In this document: in pieces, positions 43,153 to 54,219 of the stretch | Layout of the letters: each line of letters begins with the position of its first letter | Numbering within the stretch: the first letter of the stretch is position 1 | Assembly (NCBI GenBank): GCA_963667855.2 | Contig: CAXXKI010000021.1 | Location: forward strand, 1 to 64,000 | Length of the DNA: 64,000 nucleotides | From: G963667855 sp963667855 | GTDB lineage: Bacteria > Planctomycetota > Phycisphaerae > UBA1845 | Direction of reading: 5' to 3' | Notes under the pieces: generated by a model | Databases searched by the model: none | Told to the model about the DNA's origin: nothing | Seen by the model: only the letters and a program-made list of their open reading frames with translations | Translations under genes and position numbers: made by a program

Positions 43153-45658
43153 TTATGCATTCATATCCGCCCACTTCTTGGCCTTATGCCCGAATATGGC
43201 CAATGCGATGATGGCCGCCACACCTATGGCGGCAAACGGTATCCACGTATTATACTGGGGATTATACGTTTTCCACAATAGCATTGTGGTCGCCTGGGGA
43301 GATTTTTTAATCTCAGAAGCCACCAGCGACCTGGCCTCGTAGGGGTTCAAACGCAACAGATAAGCGGCATGTTCCGGGTTTTTACTCCAATCCTTAACGT
43401 TAAACGCCTCCTGGATAATCTCCTGCTGGTCGGAAAGCTCGGCGTAATTCAACTCGCCCCCCATTGATTCCGTGGCGATCTTCTTAGCCTCCGGATCCGC
43501 TTCGATCATATCCTGGAGCGTTTTAACATCTGTAGTCCAGTCCTTTCGCCCCACGGCGTTGAACCGAAGATGGATAAGATTGGCAAGATACACGTAGGCG
43601 CTGCTGGCAGTATCCCCCATCCATACGTTGGGCTTGGCCAACGCCTCATCCACCTCCTGACTGCTGGATCCTAACGCCACACTGAGAGCGTTAAACGACT
43701 TGGTTCGCCCTATTCCAACCAGCTTCTCCATTTCTTTCACCGGATCGTCAAAGGTGATTTTTGCAGCGGCATCGTGAACAAGGTTGGTTTTCTGAGCGAG
43801 ATACTCCAATGCCAGATTGTTCAGCACACCGGGATCAGCACCATGTTTTTCCCAAAGCAAGTCGACGATTTCAGAATCAGCGGATTCCTTCATCTCCTCC
43901 GAACCATCCCTGACCTGTTTAGCAACAAGGCCTAAAGCGTCGACCCGGCTGCAACCAAGCGCATCAGGTAGAAGGTGAATGAAACGTGCAGCATTGATAT
44001 CGGCAATAGTTCTTTTGCCTTCTTTAAGTTCACCAGCTAATGCGGTTAACTCTTTTGCATCTTTTTTCGTCAGCTCAACCGCAGGGGCTGATGATTCATC
44101 CTCAACTTCGTCGGCGGTTTTGGCTTCAGCGATCAGCACTTCGCCGAACTCGCCGGACAGTTTTTTTCATGTCCTTGTTTTCCAAAGCCAGATGCAGGAT
44201 TGCCAAATTCGTAATCTGCCCGTGATCATAACGAAACGCCTGCCGTAAGGTTTCAGACGCGGTATCCCGTATCCTGCCCCAGATCCCTGCAAGCCAACGT
44301 AAACGCCTCTGACCTATCGATACCGGTCAACCGCGGAATGATCTCAAGCGTATCACTCCAGTCGGCCGACTGTGCAGCCCGGGGCAACCAGTTCCGTATT
44401 AGCTCCCAGGTGCTTCAACGCCAGCGTTGCTTTTTCCCCGTAGTTATCGTAAACAAGCCCCGCGATCATCGAACCCAGTCCCAACTCCAACGCCTACGGG
44501 GATATTGACATATCCCAAATACAATCCCTTCTTTCCTGGAGGAGCGATCAGCCCCAGATACTGGTTCTTTTTGGGGCCCGTAAGCATTTCTCCCAGAGAG
44601 AAAAACACGATACCAAGAAGAAGAATCCAGCCGCTGAAGGTCAAACCGGCAACCAGCGTACCAATGGTCGCCACGGTCATGCCGATGAGCATCGCACTCA
44701 GAGTTCGCATCCGGCGTACGAGGTATGAAATCGGCACAACCAGAAGGACAATCAACGCGGCATTGAGCGTCAGCAGAATCTGCTGCGGAACGCGTATCAA
44801 TCCCCGGTCGCCATACTCCTTCCAGGAATCGAAAGGTACGTAACTCGTAATGCTGGAACTGTCTACCCAGTCTTCAATGAAGTTGGGGTGCAAATCCCAC
44901 ACCTGATACATCATCATCCAGAAACACGACATTATGAGCAAAAACGACACAAGACGGATATTCCAAAGGTTTGAAATCGTCTTCCATAAGGTTACCCACA
45001 AGCTCTCTATTTTCGACGCGCCGGAGGGAACGTCCTTGAAGGTGAACAAGAGCAGCAGGTTCATCGCCGTATACGCGGCGGATGCGAGGAACAAATCCTG
45101 CCACCCCTGGGCGCTATGCGGTTTCCCAAGAATAACGGTAGCCAGGGGAGGAGCGGCCACAGCACCGATATTAACCACCCAGTAGAATAACCCCCACCCC
45201 ATTGACGCGTTTTCTTTGTTCAGGTTTTGCGCGATGGATCCCTGTAACGCAGGTTTGAAAAATGCCGTCCCGGTTGCCAGAACCAGGATGCCCGCAAAAA
45301 AGCCATAATAACTATGAAAGTAAGCCATCATCAGATAGCCAACCACGTTAGCCAGAATGGCGTAACGCAATACCCGCTTATACCCGTATCGGTCTGCAAT
45401 ACCACCGGTAAGCATAGGCAGGTAGGATTGGAAAAACGCCCACCACATGTAAATCCAACCCTTATGAACCGCCGTAAGGTGAAGTCCACCGGGCTCAGTC
45501 GCCTGCATTATGTAAATAGGAACAACCGCCCTGATCCCGAAATACGCCAAACGCTCAAACGCCTCGATACTGTTGAGCATCCAGTAAGTCTGTCCGAATG
45601 CTTTGCCGTGGCTCGCCGCAGAATCGTTTTCTACCGTGTTGGCCGATGATGACGTCAT
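43153..45658 (-). pseudogene. POT/MFS-type transporter with a large hydrophilic insert, at least four frameshifts
   Basis: The start at 45658 (MTSSSANTVEND, with AAAGGA upstream) opens a clear proton-coupled transporter: SIEAFERLAYFGIRAVVPIY, TGGIADRYGYKRVLRYAI and ATGTAFFKPALQGSIAQNL. It is read cleanly to about 44484. There an extra base interrupts VGVGVGLGSMIAGLVYDNYG, and further shifts fall near 44382, 44271 and 44165 (a run of seven A on the minus strand). After these a clean frame gives about 330 hydrophilic residues and a last helix (YNTWIPFAAIGVAAIIALAI, then FGHKAKKWADMNA) that ends many POT transporters. This suggests one gene with a long soluble insertion before its final helix, not two genes. 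As written it is broken. Confidence 0.72.
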
Positions 45659-46406
45659 GGAATTCCTTTCCCTGCAAAACCCTGGATAAAAGAATCTCGA
45701 ATCATAAAAATATAAATGGCAATAAAGGCGAAAACCGCCCCGACACGCCACATTGGACATGAAGTCTTGCAGTATTGACCCTACGCGTCAAGTTTCACTG
45801 ATCTGCCTCCTGTTAACAGGAAAACCGGCTGGCTATAGAAGTGTTTTAGACATGTTCTAACCCGGTTCAGCGACGTCAACAGGCAACCAACACAGAACCG
45901 GTCTGGGCAAGCGAACGCCAGGTAAAAAAGCACGCAGTTCACAGATCTACCCAAGATCATGCGAACTGCGTACCCCTGCGAACCAAAGTCTATAATCGAT
46001 ATCGACCGCCTCCACGGCGATTATCAGCAGGTTCTTGCCCCATTATTCTACTACCGATACCAGGTACACGCCCCTGTAATGTCGTTCAACATGTTACGCA
46101 AGCATATCGACCGGGCGTAACAACACCGAAAAAGCGGCTTATTCGCATTAACACGGAGAGAACCACTTCCGTCGCTTCCCAACCTGCTACCTGAAACCGT
46201 GCGTTCGTGTTATCCGAATTATGCCGTAATCACAACATAACCAAGTAAGACAGGCGAAGTTAACGGCAACAACTTCCTCGTTCTGGCTAGCTCGTGAGAT
46301 GAACTGCCTGTTGATGGATTACACCTGCGGACTTAAACTCCTTCATACCCTACTGGTCAATGTGTAAAGACAGTAGAAAACGGTGTTTGTTTCAGGAAAG
46401 CATTCC
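45659..46406. other. Divergent interval between the transporter and larC
   Basis: About 750 bases between divergently transcribed genes; both promoters must lie here. No gene, RNA or repeat could be supported. Confidence 0.45.
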
Positions 46407-47576
46407 ATGAAGACTTTGTATTTCGACTGTTTCAGCGGAGCGGCCGGCGACATGCTTGCCGGGGCTTTGATAGACGCGGGGGCCGACTTTAATGAGCTGA
46501 AACGCCAATTGGATCAGCTTGGTTTATCCGGCTTTGAAGTTCGTGCGGACAAATTGAAAAAACAAGGATTCGCGGCAACCAAATTCGATGTAATCGTCGA
46601 TCCGGATACTCCCCAACCCCACCGCCATCTCAGTGACATTCGCACAATTGTGGAGAAATCCCAGCTTCCCGATGCGGTCAAGAAGCGAGTTCTCGCTGTT
46701 TTCGAGCGGTTGGCCGATGCTGAAGCTCAAGCTCATGGAACCACGCCGGAAAAGGTTCATTTCCACGAAGTCGGGGCAATCGATTCCATCGTGGATATAA
46801 CCGCGGTTACCCTGGCACTGGATATGCTCGGAGCGGAACGAATAGTCTGCTCCCCGCTGCCAACGGGAAACGGTACAGTACTCTGCGACCACGGAGTGAT
46901 GCCCGTTCCCGCCCCGGCCACCCTTAACCTGCTGAAGGGCGTCCCCATCGCTGAATGCGACGAACAGAGCGAATTACTAACCCCCACTGCCGCCGCCCTG
47001 CTCACTACCGTCTGTGACGAATTCGGTCCCCTGCCGTCGATAACGCTGGAAACAGTCGGCGTCGGTGCAGGTACCAGGGACAACAAAACCCGCCCGAACG
47101 TCGTTCGAGCACTTCTGGGTTCATCGACTGAGACGCACGCTCAAGATACGGTAGCAGTTCTTGAAACCAATCTGGACGATTGTCCGGGAGAATGGATCGG
47201 ACATTGCGTTAACAGGTTAATCGATCAGGGTGCACTGGATGCGTATTGTGCGCCGATATATATGAAGAAGAGCAGGCCCGGTATGGTTCTCAGCGTTATC
47301 TGCGACCCGTCTCGGGTAACGGAGTTCGAAAAGATCATTTTCGCGGAGACATCAACCTTTGGAATTCGCCGGCACCTTGCTCAACGTTCCAAACTTGACC
47401 GTCGATGCGAAACAGTCGAAACCGTTTTCGGCTCGGTAAGAATGAAGATCGGGGAACGGCAGGGAGAAAAGGTTACCTGCACAGCAGAATACGAAGACTG
47501 TGCGGAGGCTGCGGCCAACCATGACGTACCTTTGCGACGGGTAATGGAAGAAGCCCGGAAACAGTGGAATAAATAA
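46407..47576 (+). CDS. larC: Nickel pincer cofactor biosynthesis protein LarC
   Basis: 389 residues in one uninterrupted frame. The N-terminal signature is YFDCFSGAAGDMLAGALIDA; HFHEVGAIDSIVDITAV, PLPTGNGTVLCDHGVMPVPA and LTPTAAALLTTV follow. The C-terminal part (ETNLDDCPGEWIGHCVNRL and YMKKSRPGMVLSVICDP) binds the nucleotide. LarC inserts nickel into the pincer cofactor of lactate racemase-type enzymes, using CTP. In some lactobacilli the gene is split and joined by frameshifting; here it is whole. larB, larE and larA are not in the window. GGAAAG lies before the ATG at 46407, so the frame from 46383 is not used. Confidence 0.92.
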   Translation: MKTLYFDCFSGAAGDMLAGALIDAGADFNELKRQLDQLGLSGFEVRADKLKKQGFAATKFDVIVDPDTPQPHRHLSDIRTIVEKSQLPDAVKKRVLAVFERLADAEAQAHGTTPEKVHFHEVGAIDSIVDITAVTLALDMLGAERIVCSPLPTGNGTVLCDHGVMPVPAPATLNLLKGVPIAECDEQSELLTPTAAALLTTVCDEFGPLPSITLETVGVGAGTRDNKTRPNVVRALLGSSTETHAQDTVAVLETNLDDCPGEWIGHCVNRLIDQGALDAYCAPIYMKKSRPGMVLSVICDPSRVTEFEKIIFAETSTFGIRRHLAQRSKLDRRCETVETVFGSVRMKIGERQGEKVTCTAEYEDCAEAAANHDVPLRRVMEEARKQWNK

Positions 47577-47613
47577 CCCCGAAAGGTCGTAATCGTTTTA
47601 GAAAGCGAGTGAC

Positions 47614-48192
47614 ATGGCTACCGAACTGGTTCTCATAGCGGCGCAGCCCGACAACTTTGAAGTGCCCTGGCCCATATTTCTGCTGGTCCTGGTGGCGACC
47701 ATATTCCTGCTGATAGCAACCCGCAAGAAAACCAGAAACGTCTCAAAAACCAGGCAGCACACGCGACAACTGGTTGATGAGTATAAGAGGCACCATCGCC
47801 TGGACGACGATCTCCGCGAAGTAATGATTGAGCTGGAAAACCTGGCCCGACAGGTTAACGGACAAATCGAAACCAAGTATATGAAACTGGAAAGCGTCAT
47901 CCGGGACGCAGACCAACGCATAGCCAGGCTCGAAAGATTGTTGGAAGAGAAAAGCGACGGTGATGCTCCCGTTTCCGATGGCGCGGTTCGCCTCGACGTG
48001 GTAATCGGTGATGAACAGGAGAATTCCGATTTATCTGCGGAAAACGAAGAGGTCCAAATCAACAAAACCGTTGTGTACGAGTTAGCGGACGCCGGTTTGC
48101 AGGCCCAGGAAATAGCGGTTCAACTCAACCACCCGATCGGGGAGATAGAGCTGATATTGGCCCTGAGAGGCCAACAGGCCAACCAATCCTGA
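47614..48192 (+). CDS. Single-pass membrane protein with coiled coil and helix-turn-helix-like end
   Basis: 192 residues. An N-terminal membrane helix (WPIFLLVLVATIFLLIATRK) is followed by a basic patch, a long coiled coil (LDDDLREVMIELENLARQVN, YMKLESVIRDADQRIARLER) and an acidic linker. A short helical end (VYELADAGLQAQEIAVQLNH) looks like a DNA-binding helix-turn-helix. The order suggests an inner-membrane anchor holding a cytoplasmic coiled coil. It lies 37 bases after larC on the same strand, but no functional link is known. Function not recognised. Confidence 0.7.
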   Translation: MATELVLIAAQPDNFEVPWPIFLLVLVATIFLLIATRKKTRNVSKTRQHTRQLVDEYKRHHRLDDDLREVMIELENLARQVNGQIETKYMKLESVIRDADQRIARLERLLEEKSDGDAPVSDGAVRLDVVIGDEQENSDLSAENEEVQINKTVVYELADAGLQAQEIAVQLNHPIGEIELILALRGQQANQS

Positions 48193-48387
48193 CAGTTGAA
48201 CGGGCTGGCCAAAAGCAGATAACCTTCAGTAAGTCCCAGAATAATAGAGGTCAGATAAAACTAAACGCCATATCGGGCGTGCATTCGGTAAGCCTGTAGT
48301 GGTCTCGGGCGGAACCGCCGCCTAGAATAACGTTGTCCGCTTAATGCATAACAAATAGCCACAGGGAATGATTTACGAGCGTAATAG

Positions 48388-49221
48388 ATGAGCCCGGATT
48401 TAAAAGTATTCATGATCACCGGTCCGCGGCGAAGCGGGAAATCATCCCTGATCGCTTCCATGGTGCAACACGTTTTCAAGAAGCGGGTCCACTATCTCCG
48501 ACTGATTGCGGTTGAATCCGGACTCAATAATCCCCGGATACCGTATTGGCGAGGGAGTAAGCAGGATTTCGCGTCCTTTTCTTGGATTAAGTACGAGCCG
48601 CTTCGCGCCTTTGAGGCTATCCCTGAATCGATCACTGAGGTTTATCACAAGGGGAGTTCCGACACCATTATCATCGAGGCCGACTCTAATCCATGCATCC
48701 GAAACGCCTTTCCCTATGACTGCCAGATTTTCACCATGCCCGCTCCGGAGTCCATGGACGAAATATTCAGAACTCCCAGCCAGACCCGCGATGCACTGAA
48801 ATCCGTATTGCACGACACGTCGGCTTTTGCCTGCGAGGTTTACGGAATTTCAGATATACAGGAAATACCCAATGCGGATCCACCGGCAGATCCGTACCGG
48901 AAGGAGCACCGCCCGGACATGGATGAAGCTGAAATAGTGGAGTTTTTGCGTTCTCCAATGGGAAAGGCACTCGCCCTGCGAATTCAATGTCAACCGGAAT
49001 ACCAGGGACTGACAGATAATGATTGCGTGGTCATAAACATGGGCACCGGCGGCTTGACCAATGCGGCCGATTCCGTGGTCTGTGCTTTGGAGAGAATCGC
49101 CGAAAAATCCTGCTCACCTTCAGGCAGGAAGGCCTCGATCTTCTGTTGCGATCTTGATGACCATGACGACCCCTGCTGCAATCGGTTATTCAGCCAGCTA
49201 AGAAGTGAATTTCTCGCCTGA
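48388..49221 (+). CDS. P-loop NTPase of unknown function
   Basis: 277 residues. A Walker A motif lies near the N-terminus (MITGPRRSGKSSLIASMVQH). A later beta strand ends in acidic residues (DTIIIEADSNPCIRNAF), a possible Walker B region. The rest has many cysteines (SIFCCDLDDHDDPCCNRLFS), which could bind metal. No family was recognised: a cofactor-synthesis GTPase such as MobB and an uncharacterised ATPase are both possible. It starts 195 bases after the previous gene on the same strand. Confidence 0.65.
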   Translation: MSPDLKVFMITGPRRSGKSSLIASMVQHVFKKRVHYLRLIAVESGLNNPRIPYWRGSKQDFASFSWIKYEPLRAFEAIPESITEVYHKGSSDTIIIEADSNPCIRNAFPYDCQIFTMPAPESMDEIFRTPSQTRDALKSVLHDTSAFACEVYGISDIQEIPNADPPADPYRKEHRPDMDEAEIVEFLRSPMGKALALRIQCQPEYQGLTDNDCVVINMGTGGLTNAADSVVCALERIAEKSCSPSGRKASIFCCDLDDHDDPCCNRLFSQLRSEFLA

Positions 49222-49758
49222 CAAACGTTCACCAATTCGCAGTATGTGATTCCCGTACGACCTCACAGTCTGCAATGGTGATTGACCGTTTTTCAGTATC
49301 ACTCGGAGATAGGATTGTCGAGTATTCAGGGACGTGAAAACCGCCTGGCGGCTCTTGCGGGGCGTATTTTGTCCATGGCCTGCATTACCCCCTTCTGCTG
49401 ATGAGGAGGAAGGGTTCTGTACTTGAGAATCATCCGTATCTCTTCGATAGTCAGATTGAAGAATTCGTCTTTGTTTTGCACCTGCTGAGTAACCATTGGT
49501 CAGATTGCCCTCAAAAACCAGCTAACACAAACGAAGCAACGGTTTTATCGGCCAAACAAGAATCACAATCCGGGATTTGTTGAAGTAACGCCTCCCAATC
49601 CTTTAAAACCCGCCTCCCACCCCACAAAACACGATTTCACATTTAATTTTACAAAAAAATACATTTTTGTTCTGCCGCGAAGGGGTAGCCGCTAAAATGC
49701 ACGTCAGCTGTGTGTGTACGTGTGTGGGCCTTTTAAAAAATTCAGGGGAAGGTGTGGC
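49222..49758. other. Upstream interval of the large subtilase gene
   Basis: About 540 bases with no supported gene. Short frames here lack ribosome sites. An A/T-rich tract at about 49640-49670 and TAAAAT at 49693-49698 could belong to the protease promoter, but no good -35 partner was found. Confidence 0.4.
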
Positions 49759-52700
49759 ATGTCCTGTATCGTGCGTCGTGTTGTCGTGGTTGCGCTTTTA
49801 CTGTGTTTGAGCGCGGGTAGCAGCATTACTATGTCCAATGAGCCGGTTCGTCCCGAGGTTCAGACGAGCAACGCTTTTTCTCTATCCAAATTTCACCCAT
49901 CACTACTGCAACTGACGGACAACAACCCTGAAATGGTCAAGGCTTGGGTGTTTTTCCAAGATAAGGGAGAGATAGACGAATACGGCCTCCAGCAGAAAGT
50001 CGCTCGTCTCGCTTCAACTTACAACAAAAGAGCCGCAACCCGCAGGCAACTTCGTGGGCAAAACTGGAAACGCAAAGGGCGACTTTTCGATTACAACGAC
50101 CTGCCCGTTTTCCAGGATTACATCGATCAGGTATCGGCAACCGGAGCAAGCATCCACGTCACCAGTAAATGGGTAAACGCCGTGAGTGTGCTGGCCACAC
50201 GATCGCAGTTGGAGGAAATCGCTCAACTGGCGGCGGTCCAGAAAATGCAGCCGGTAGCCAGAACCGCCAAGGTTATTCCCGATCCGATTGAACAAACGTC
50301 ATTGCAGAGCCCCGGTTTCGATTCGGATCCATCACCTTCGAAAAGCATTCAATATGGCAATTCTCAAGCACAGCTGGAACAGATGAACCTGATAGCGCTT
50401 CACCAGGCCGGTTACACCGGCGCCGGGGTGGTAATCGGCATTCTTGATTCTGGATTCCAGAGAACTCATGAGGCGTTCAACGAAGCGGGGCACACACTGA
50501 ACGTGATAGCGGAATGGGATTTCATCAATAATGATGGAAACACGGGGATAGAAACTGGAGACCCCTCCTCCCAGCACGACCATGGAACAAAAACCCTCAG
50601 TTGTATTGGCGCATACAAACCGAACTCCCTGGTAGGCGGCGCGTTCGACGCTTCGTTTATCTTGTGTAAAACCGAGGACACTTCAGGTGAATACGAGGCG
50701 GAAGAGGACAACTACGTGGCCGGTCTGGAATTCATAGAAGCCAACGGCGGCGACATGGCCACTGCATCGCTGGGATACATAGACTGGTATACACAGGCGG
50801 ACCTGGACGGCTTAACTGCCGTTACGACGATAGCGGTGAATATCGCAACGGCCAACGGACTGCATTGCTGTAACTCAGCGGGAAACGAATATCATGACAC
50901 TAATCCCGCAACTTCAAGCCTGATAGCGCCGGCTGATGCACTACAGGTAATCTCCTGCGGCGCAGTGGACAGCGGTGGCACGATCGCGTATTTCAGTTCG
51001 GACGGTCCGACGGCAGATGGTCGTGTAAAACCAGAATTGCTAGCCCGCGGGGTAAGCGCACACGTAGTTTCTTCAAGCAGTAACACAACCTACACAACCG
51101 CCGACGGAACCTCGTTTTCGGCTCCTTTGATCGCTGGTGCGGTAGCCTGCCTGATTCAGGCTCGACCGAATTGGACCGTAGATCAAATGCGTGAGCATCT
51201 GTTCCAAACCGCCTCTGATTACGTGGCTAACGGCACTCACGATCCCCAGTTCGTACGAGGATACGGAATCATCGATGCTTTTGCCGCTTACTCTTTCTGT
51301 CCGGACGCGGGTACGGTACAACTGGATTCCCCGGCTTATGGCACGACAGACACAGTGAATATCGTGGTGGCCGACTGTGGATTAAACCTTAACGACACAG
51401 CGATAGAACAGGTTACGGTCGATATCGATTCTGATTCTGAAGCCGGGGTTGAGCAGGTAGTCCTGACCGAAACCGCTTCCTCTTCAGCGGAATTCGCCGG
51501 TTCGATACTTCTCCGCGATATTAATAGCCAGGGAGTACTACTGGTCGCCAACGGCGATACTATTACTGTCACCTATATCGATGCTGACGACGGGCAGGGT
51601 TCAACCAATGTTGTTGTAACCGCTACCGCAGCAGTCGATACCCAGGCTCCGATAATCTCCAACGTTCGCGCAGAAGATTTAACCGCCAGGTCAGCCAGTA
51701 TCACATATCAGTGCGATGAAGAGGTTAAAGGTACTGTTCACTACGGAACATCCTGCGGTTTGTTGAATGAATCATCCGCCAGCATTGGTTTTTCAAGCAG
51801 CGTACTTATCAACCTGACCGGCCTGGAACCGGAACAGACTTATTTCTACACGGTGGAAGCTGAAGACCCGGCAGGTAATTCCAGCAGTGATGACAACGGT
51901 GGCATGTGCTACAGTTTCACTACGGAGTCCATCCCGGACTTTTTCACCGAACTATTCGATACGGATAACGACCTTGATTACAAACAATTAACTTTCACGC
52001 CCAACGGGACGTATGACTACTACAGAGGTTGTACCATCCACGACATAACGGAGCTTCCCGTTGACCCGGCAACGGGAACCGTAATATCACTTACCGACGA
52101 TTCCTTTGGAACCGTAACCTTAACGGGCGGAAAGCAAATCAGTTTTTACGGTGAGACCTATAACACGTTTTATCCAGTCAGTAACGGATATCTAACCTTT
52201 GTTCAGGGTGTGACCGACTATAGTGAAACACTGGCAGAGCACTTCGGCGGTACACCGAAGATTTGCGCCCTGTACGATGATCTGGACCCGGAAGACGGGG
52301 GTGCAGTGAGGTGGGAACAGCTTTCTGACCGGGTAGTGGTAACCTGGGACGGCGTTCCGGAACACAATGAGTCTATTCCCAATACGGCTCAGATTGAAAT
52401 GTTCTTCGACGGAATGATAAGGATAACCTACCTGTCGATCGACGCGACCGATGGAATAGCCGGTTTGTCGCGTGGCGAGGGTCTGGACCCGTCCTTTGTG
52501 GAAACCGATCTGTCGGCAATGTCTGGGTGCGATCCGATTCCACCTCAGGCATTCGACGATAATGTATCTACGGCGGCGAACCACCCTGTTTCAATCGTCC
52601 TCACGGCATACGATGATGGTTTACCCGATCCACCGGCAGCGCTTGATTACATCATTACAGCTCTCCCTTATAACGGCAGCTTACACGATCCGAATGGAGG

Positions 52701-54177
52701 TGCGATTACCGCTGCCCCCTACACGCTTCTTTCCGAAGGCAATGTGGTCGACTATATCCCCGACACAAACTACTACGGGAGCGACAGCCTGGATTACAAG
52801 GCAAATGACGGCGGCACTTTTCCCCAAGGTGGTGATTCAGAGGAAGCGACAGTAACCATTTCCGTGATTGCTAATCCACCGGTTACGCAAAACGTATCAC
52901 ACAATCTGGACATAAACACATCAGCGAATATAACACTTGATGGATCTGATCCAGACAGTGATCCGCTGGAATATGTAATTATCACCTTACCGAATCACGG
53001 GGAGCTGTACGATCCAAACGGCGGTGAGATTACGAGTTTACCCTACACACTGGTCGATAACGGACAAATCGCCACCTACATACCGCAGGTGGATTACGCC
53101 GGTGACGATAGTTTTATCTACCAGGCAAGTGACGCGATATTCGACTCAAACCTCTCTACCGTGTCGCTCACTATAATAGCTGAAGAACCTCAGATAGCTA
53201 CCACCGAGCTACCTGCGGGTTCAGCGGGAACAGCATACGGACCTGTGCAGCTAGAGGTGTCTGGCGGCCAGCCTACTGTCACCTGGTCGCTGGTTACGGA
53301 CCTTGATTACGTGGAACAGGACTTGGGAGAAAGCCAGTTCAGTGAAACCGGCACAGGTTTGAACTGGCATCAGGATGAGGGATTCTGGCTTTACGATATG
53401 CCTTTCAGCTTCCCATTCTACGGCGATAATTACGACTCCATACGCATTCGCCCCAATGGTTTTATCAACATGGGATCATTTACGGGGAGTGCCTCCAGCA
53501 ACAGCGATACCGGACTGATCGCCAATAAAATAATCGCTCCCATGTGGGATGATCTGGACACTCTCGACACCGGCGAGGATGTCTTCATAGACGAAACCGT
53601 CACGGGACAAGTCACCATCCGCTGGCAAGCGAGTACGATTGCTCCAGACAATTCCGCAGTGGACTTCTCAGTCGTACTGTCAGAAAATGGAGAAATCCGG
53701 TTCGATTACGGTATAACCAATACTTCCGTAACTCCGACTATCGGGGTCTCCAACGGTGATGGCACTCACTACACCCTGGCAAGTATTAACGGAAACGGAG
53801 TATTAACCGGCCAGAACTCTCTCCTGTTCAGGATTCCTGTCGGTTTACCGGAAGGCATGGAATTCGACAGCACCGGATTGCTTAACGGTATTCCCCTAGA
53901 AGCGGGCGATTTTGAACCGGTGTTCAAAGTAAGAGACAGCCTCGGCCGTGAGGATCAAAAACTGCTGAATCTCCACATAGCCGAGTTTGTCCAGGGTAAT
54001 TTCGATTATGACGATAATGGAATAATCGACCTTGCAGACTACGCAGGCTTCCAGCTCTGCTTCACCGGCTCAGAACAGGGACCGCCACCGGCAAACTGCG
54101 AGATGTTCCATACCGACGCCGACGGTGACATAGATTTAGTCGACTTTGCTGGTTTCATATCAGCGATGGAAAACTGA
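49759..54177 (+). CDS. Giant secreted subtilisin-family (S8) protease with Ig-like domains and dockerin-like end
   Basis: 1472 residues in a clean frame. A signal peptide (VVVVALLLCLSAGSSI) and a propeptide (KAWVFFQDKGEIDEYGLQQK) precede the S8 domain. Its triad is intact: Asp in IGILDSGFQRTHEAF (about 230), His in QHDHGTKTLSCIG (about 275) and Ser in DGTSFSAPLIAGAVACL (about 452). A fibronectin-III-like domain (ISNVRAEDLTARSASITY) and nidogen-like beta domains flank two tandem cadherin-like repeats (each with DPNGG.IT..PYTL and YIP). The end, FDYDDNGIIDLADYAGFQLC and HTDADGDIDLVDFAGF, is a paired calcium-binding dockerin-like motif. The ATG at 49759 follows AGGGGAAGG, so this start is preferred to 49714. 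Probably an extracellular protease of a particle-degrading lifestyle. Confidence 0.92.
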   Translation: MSCIVRRVVVVALLLCLSAGSSITMSNEPVRPEVQTSNAFSLSKFHPSLLQLTDNNPEMVKAWVFFQDKGEIDEYGLQQKVARLASTYNKRAATRRQLRGQNWKRKGRLFDYNDLPVFQDYIDQVSATGASIHVTSKWVNAVSVLATRSQLEEIAQLAAVQKMQPVARTAKVIPDPIEQTSLQSPGFDSDPSPSKSIQYGNSQAQLEQMNLIALHQAGYTGAGVVIGILDSGFQRTHEAFNEAGHTLNVIAEWDFINNDGNTGIETGDPSSQHDHGTKTLSCIGAYKPNSLVGGAFDASFILCKTEDTSGEYEAEEDNYVAGLEFIEANGGDMATASLGYIDWYTQADLDGLTAVTTIAVNIATANGLHCCNSAGNEYHDTNPATSSLIAPADALQVISCGAVDSGGTIAYFSSDGPTADGRVKPELLARGVSAHVVSSSSNTTYTTADGTSFSAPLIAGAVACLIQARPNWTVDQMREHLFQTASDYVANGTHDPQFVRGYGIIDAFAAYSFCPDAGTVQLDSPAYGTTDTVNIVVADCGLNLNDTAIEQVTVDIDSDSEAGVEQVVLTETASSSAEFAGSILLRDINSQGVLLVANGDTITVTYIDADDGQGSTNVVVTATAAVDTQAPIISNVRAEDLTARSASITYQCDEEVKGTVHYGTSCGLLNESSASIGFSSSVLINLTGLEPEQTYFYTVEAEDPAGNSSSDDNGGMCYSFTTESIPDFFTELFDTDNDLDYKQLTFTPNGTYDYYRGCTIHDITELPVDPATGTVISLTDDSFGTVTLTGGKQISFYGETYNTFYPVSNGYLTFVQGVTDYSETLAEHFGGTPKICALYDDLDPEDGGAVRWEQLSDRVVVTWDGVPEHNESIPNTAQIEMFFDGMIRITYLSIDATDGIAGLSRGEGLDPSFVETDLSAMSGCDPIPPQAFDDNVSTAANHPVSIVLTAYDDGLPDPPAALDYIITALPYNGSLHDPNGGAITAAPYTLLSEGNVVDYIPDTNYYGSDSLDYKANDGGTFPQGGDSEEATVTISVIANPPVTQNVSHNLDINTSANITLDGSDPDSDPLEYVIITLPNHGELYDPNGGEITSLPYTLVDNGQIATYIPQVDYAGDDSFIYQASDAIFDSNLSTVSLTIIAEEPQIATTELPAGSAGTAYGPVQLEVSGGQPTVTWSLVTDLDYVEQDLGESQFSETGTGLNWHQDEGFWLYDMPFSFPFYGDNYDSIRIRPNGFINMGSFTGSASSNSDTGLIANKIIAPMWDDLDTLDTGEDVFIDETVTGQVTIRWQASTIAPDNSAVDFSVVLSENGEIRFDYGITNTSVTPTIGVSNGDGTHYTLASINGNGVLTGQNSLLFRIPVGLPEGMEFDSTGLLNGIPLEAGDFEPVFKVRDSLGREDQKLLNLHIAEFVQGNFDYDDNGIIDLADYAGFQLCFTGSEQGPPPANCEMFHTDADGDIDLVDFAGFISAMEN

Positions 54178-54219
54178 TTCACGGCGAAATACGGCTACGA
54201 TATTACGCGTGTTTCCAAG

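Noticed and set aside
43153..44139. An independent gene for a 328-residue protein
   Set aside because: Its end is a typical last helix of the POT transporter encoded just upstream, and frame correction joins the two.
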